This document shows, one piece after another, positions 60,807 through 64,000 of a stretch of DNA of 64,000 nt. Made by a program: the position numbers and the translations under genes. The stretch comes from Ascoidea asiatica (lineage: Eukaryota; Ascomycota; Saccharomycetes; Ascoideales; Ascoideaceae): contig BCKQ01000013.1 of NCBI GenBank assembly GCA_001600695.1, positions 62,001 through 126,000 on the forward strand, in the 5' to 3' direction. The notes beneath the pieces were generated by a model that saw only the letters and a list, made by a program, of their open reading frames with translations, had not been told where the DNA came from and searched no databases. Positions within the stretch are counted from its first letter, which is position 1, and each line of letters starts with the position of its first letter.

Positions 60807-62088
60807 TGATAATGATAATAGTAATGATGATAATGATAATAATAATAATTATAATGATAAACCTAATGATATTAATAATGAACATAAGAATAACAAGATT
60901 AATAAGATTAAAAAATTATCAATTATTGAAAATTATAATAAATCTTTATTTTTTAAAAATCCAATTAATAAAAATATAATTTTAAATTTATGGGATTTAC
61001 CTGGTGATGAAAATTATGATAGAATTAGACCTTTAATTTATGCTGATGTTAATATAATTTTATTATGTTTTGATATTTCAAATTTATTAAGTTTTAATAA
61101 TATTAAAGATAAATGGATTCCAGAAATTGAAAATTATTGTCCAAATATTCCAATACTTTTAATTGGTTTAAAATCTGATTTAAGAATTAATTCATTAAAT
61201 AATAATAATAATATTATAAATATTGAAAATTCTATAAAATTAAGTCAATTAATTAAATCAAATGGTGGTTATATTGAATGTTCAAGTAAAAAAATGATTA
61301 ATATTAATGAAATTTTTTTAATTGTTTCAAAAATTATTTTAAAAAAAAATTATAATTTTCTTGATATAAATAATGATATTGATATTGATTTTAATAATAT
61401 TAATAATAACATTTATAATAATGAAAATGATAATGAATTTATTAATAATGAAAATGAAAATGAAAATGTTGAAGATTTACTTGATAGAGAAATTTCAAGA
61501 AGTTTGAGAAGTATAAATTTAAATTTAAATGATTTGAATGATTTGAATGATGATTATGATATTTATAATGATGAAGATAAGTATGAGGATATTAACCAGG
61601 ATATATATGATGATAATAATTATGAAAATGAAAATATTATAAATAATAATGAATTTTATAAATTAAGAAAAACATTATCAAGTGATAATATATATAAAAA
61701 TATTAATATGTTTAAAAGTATTTCAGATATTTCAGTTAAACCATTAGATATTAAACCAAAATTTCAAAATAATGGAAAACTTAAAGAAAACCAAAAGGAT
61801 AACGTAAAAGATAACCAAAAAGAGAAGCAAAAAGAAAAAGAAATAAGAATTTTTGAATGTCAATCTGTTGATAGAGGAAGTTTTAAAACTTATAATTCTT
61901 TTAGATCTATTAATCGTCCAAGATCAATGGCAACATCATTAAGATCTGGTATTAATAGTGCAGGTGCAAGTAGTGAATTTAATTATAATTATGGATATAA
62001 TAAAATACGAAGAAGAAAATTATTAAAAAATTCAAAAAAAAGAACAACTTCATATTCAAGAAATAAAGCAGAATGTGTTATATTATAA
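60034..62088 (+). CDS. Highly atypical Rho-family GTPase with CAAX box
   Basis: The 684-aa protein starts at the ATG at 60034; the frame upstream is TTG only, and a later Met (KMFKNSFN) could also serve. After about 220 Asn-rich residues comes a Rho-like G domain: P-loop GDKNCGKSS (230-238), a switch I reduced to KLSIIENYNKS after a poly-Asn/Asp insert, switch II LWDLPGDENYDRIRPL (W320-L335), G4 LIGLKSDLR (376-384) and G5 ECSSK. A 250-residue acidic/Asn tail ends in the prenylation box CVIL. P-loop positions equivalent to Ras G12/G13 are K232/N233, and the Gln61 position is D325. Slow or absent GTP hydrolysis is therefore expected. The CVIL end recalls Rho5, but orthology is uncertain. Confidence 0.85.
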
Positions 62089-62191
62089 TATGATAATGTA
62101 TTTTCAAATTTGCTTTCTTCTTTTATTTCAATCTTTTTCTTTTTTTTTTTGTTCATTTCTTCAGTAAAAGTTAATAAATTATGATTTCTTT

Positions 62192-62491
62192 TCATTTCTC
62201 ATTTGATTTTTCATTTGAAGTTTCCTTTCTCTTTTCTGCAGCAGCTTTTTCCTGAGAAACATTATCATAAAAACTTTTCCAAATGGTTGAGATGTTCTTG
62301 AATTGATTTCCAACAGTGACAGTATGTTCCAAAGATCTATTCAAACTATTCATATTATCCATCAAAGAATCAGTTATCAAATTAACTTCTTGCAATATTA
62401 GTTTTTTATCAGCTAAAAAATCTTTATCATCGTAAACATCTTCACCACTCAAAGCTTCATTTGTAAGAATATTAGATTGTCTCTCAGACAT
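62192..62491 (-). CDS. DAD1: DASH/Dam1 complex subunit Dad1
   Basis: The 99-aa kinetochore protein is a subunit of the ring-forming DASH complex that couples kinetochores to microtubules. The body DKDFLADKKLILQEVNLI is followed by the Dad1 signature: a helix with NSLNRSLEHTVTVG, then QFKNISTIWKSFYDNV, matching the Leu-Glu-x(3)-VG-x-F...LWKxxYD core of S. cerevisiae Dad1 (94 aa). The Lys/Glu/Ser tail is variable. An MCB-type ACGCGT lies at 62644-62649, about 150 bp upstream of the start. That would suit cell-cycle expression, but it sits in a promoter shared with FUM1. Confidence 0.88.
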   Translation of the reverse strand: MSERQSNILTNEALSGEDVYDDKDFLADKKLILQEVNLITDSLMDNMNSLNRSLEHTVTVGNQFKNISTIWKSFYDNVSQEKAAAEKRKETSNEKSNEK

Positions 62492-62971
62492 TTGAATTAC
62501 TATTTTCGAGATTGATCCTTTATTACTTGGAATAATTATTACTTTCCTCTTTATTCTTTATTTATTTGTTCTTCTTCTTCTTCTTCTTCTCTTTCTTTTG
62601 TTTTTGTTTGTTTATTTTGATTTGTTTTCATGAGCGAATAAAAACGCGTGATTTCGCCGATTCGGATCCAAGCTGCGATTTTCACTTTCACCCAGAAAGA
62701 ATCGAGGCAAAAAAGGCAAAAGATAAAAAAAAGGTGTAAAAAGATGTGAAAGAGAGAAAAGACTGAAAAGACTGAAAACATGAGGAAGAGATATAAAACA
62801 AATGAAAGAGACTGGAGAAACTGAGGAAACTGAAATTATTTTATACTTATAATCCAATTCATTTTCTTCTCGAACTTATTACAATTCATCATTACTTAAT
62901 ACTCTTAAGGATACAACCAAGACTAATATTAATACTAATACTAAGAACTAAGAACTAAATTATAATTCAAA
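62492..62971. other. Divergent promoter of DAD1 and FUM1
   Basis: 480 bp containing a TTCTTCTTC run (about 62570-62595), ACGCGT at 62644 and a GC-rich patch to about 62700. The rest is purine-rich on the plus strand. Non-ATG open frames here are not genes. Confidence 0.6.
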
Positions 62972-64000
62972 ATGATTAATCCAAGATATTTAAAATTATC
63001 AAAGAATTCATTTAATAAATCTTCTTTATATTTCTCAAGAAATATTCATTCAACTTTAAATTTATTCAATAAAAGAATTGAAACTGATGCATTTGGTGAA
63101 ATTGAAGTTGAAGATTCTAAATATTGGGGTGCTCAAACTCAACGTTCTTTATTAAATTTTGATATTGGTCAACCAACTTCAAGAATGCCACCACCTGTAA
63201 TTAAAGCTTTTGGAATTTTAAAAAAATCAGCTGCAATAATTAATGAAAGTTATGGAACTTTAGATTCTAAAATTGCAAATGCAATTCAACAAGCTTCAAC
63301 TGAAGTTATTGAAGGTAAATTAATTAATCATTTTCCATTAGTTGTTTATCAAACTGGTTCTGGTACTCAATCAAATATGAATGCAAATGAAGTTATTTCA
63401 AATAGAGCTATTGAAATTCTTGGTGGTATTAAAGGTACTAAAAAACCTGTTCATCCAAATGATCATGTTAATATGTCTCAATCTTCAAATGATTCATTTC
63501 CAACTGTAATGCATATTTCAGCAGTTTTAGAAATTACAAATACTTTATTACCTGAATTAAATTTATTAAAAGATTCTTTAAATAAAAAAAGTGAAGAATT
63601 TAAAGATATTGTAAAAATTGGTAGAACTCATTTACAAGATGCAACTCCATTAACTTTAGGTCAAGAATTTTCTGGTTATGTTCAACAAATTTCAAATGGT
63701 ATTGAAAGAGTTCAAAATTCTTTATATCATTTAAAATTTTTAGCTCAAGGTGGTACTGCTGTTGGTACTGGTTTAAATACAAGAATTGGTTGGGATAAAG
63801 ATATTGCAAAAACTGTAAGTAAATTAACTGGAATTGAATTTAAAACTGCTCCAAATAAATTTGAAGCTTTAGCAGCTCATGATGCAATTGTTGAAGCAAG
63901 TGGTGCTTTAAATACTTTATCTGTATCATTATTTAAAATTGCTCAAGATATTAGATATTTAGGTTCTGGTCCAAGATGTGGTTATGGAGAATTATCATTA
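62972..64000 (+). CDS. FUM1: Fumarate hydratase, mitochondrial (class II), 3' end outside window
   Basis: 343 codons are visible from the ATG at 62972 to the window edge, with no stop. The TCA-cycle enzyme interconverts fumarate and malate. The first 30 residues ([18 protein letters not shown]) are basic, Ser-rich and free of acidic residues, as expected for a mitochondrial presequence. The mature part begins at [12 protein letters not shown], followed by [26 protein letters not shown] (from G129), [12 protein letters not shown] (N173) and [20 protein letters not shown], all class II fumarase blocks. The GSSxMPxKxNP signature lies beyond the window. As in S. cerevisiae, one gene may serve both mitochondria and cytosol, but that cannot be seen here. 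Confidence 0.97.
   Translation, partial: MINPRYLKLSKNSFNKSSLYFSRNIHSTLNLFNKRIETDAFGEIEVEDSKYWGAQTQRSLLNFDIGQPTSRMPPPVIKAFGILKKSAAIINESYGTLDSKIANAIQQASTEVIEGKLINHFPLVVYQTGSGTQSNMNANEVISNRAIEILGGIKGTKKPVHPNDHVNMSQSSNDSFPTVMHISAVLEITNTLLPELNLLKDSLNKKSEEFKDIVKIGRTHLQDATPLTLGQEFSGYVQQISNGIERVQNSLYHLKFLAQGGTAVGTGLNTRIGWDKDIAKTVSKLTGIEFKTAPNKFEALAAHDAIVEASGALNTLSVSLFKIAQDIRYLGSGPRCGYGELSL

Overview
This window looks like nuclear DNA of a budding yeast (Saccharomycotina). The sequence is very AT-rich. Coding regions have no visible introns, and many proteins carry long Asn, Asp or Ser runs. The recognisable genes are typical yeast ones: ferric reductase, STE24, TOP2, PDE2, SIS2/HAL3-type, ARP4, NUP2, PDX3, FEX, DAD1 and FUM1. 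The composition and Asn-rich style recall AT-rich yeasts such as [Candida] boidinii, but that is a guess. I could not determine how CTG is decoded.

Layout. 1-12 kb: a 3'-truncated TLC-domain membrane protein (-), a DHA1 drug:H+ antiporter (-), a long intergenic region with a GC-rich block, a FRE-type ferric reductase (+), a CAP/PR-1 protein (-), STE24 (-) and a tRNA-Arg(UCG) with a short intron (-). Two perfect giant hairpins lie just 3' of STE24. 12-25 kb: a class III aminotransferase (+), a large unrecognised protein with a weak Ric8-like tail (+), and DNA topoisomerase II (-).

25-54 kb: the structural highlight. A 5.08-kb segment (25096-30175) recurs in inverted orientation at 49181-54262 with almost no differences, enclosing 19.0 kb of single-copy DNA. 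Each arm carries a serine-hydrolase (lipase-like) gene with its own promoter, two decayed gene relics and a 204-bp element with 39-bp terminal inverted repeats. The right copy of the hydrolase is an intact 865-codon ORF. The left copy has a 2-bp deletion that removes the catalytic domain from frame. The enclosed segment holds a degenerate-GTPase/RhoGEF-like protein, PDE2, a SIS2/HAL3-type flavoprotein, ARP4 and NUP2. Recombination between the arms would invert these five genes as a block.

54-64 kb: PDX3 (+), a disordered protein ending in a RAD51AP1-like RAD51-binding motif (+), a FEX/CrcB fluoride exporter (-), a highly atypical Rho-family GTPase with a CAAX box (+), the DASH subunit DAD1 (-) and the 5' part of fumarase FUM1 (+, runs off the window).

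The genes do not form one pathway. Common themes are signalling (PDE2, two Rho-related proteins), chromosome biology (TOP2, ARP4, DAD1, the RAD51-motif protein, NUP2) and metabolism (PDX3, FUM1, FRE, aminotransferase). Long intergenic stretches hold discrete GC-rich islands, tandem repeats and clusters of CACATG/CATGTG-type motifs.
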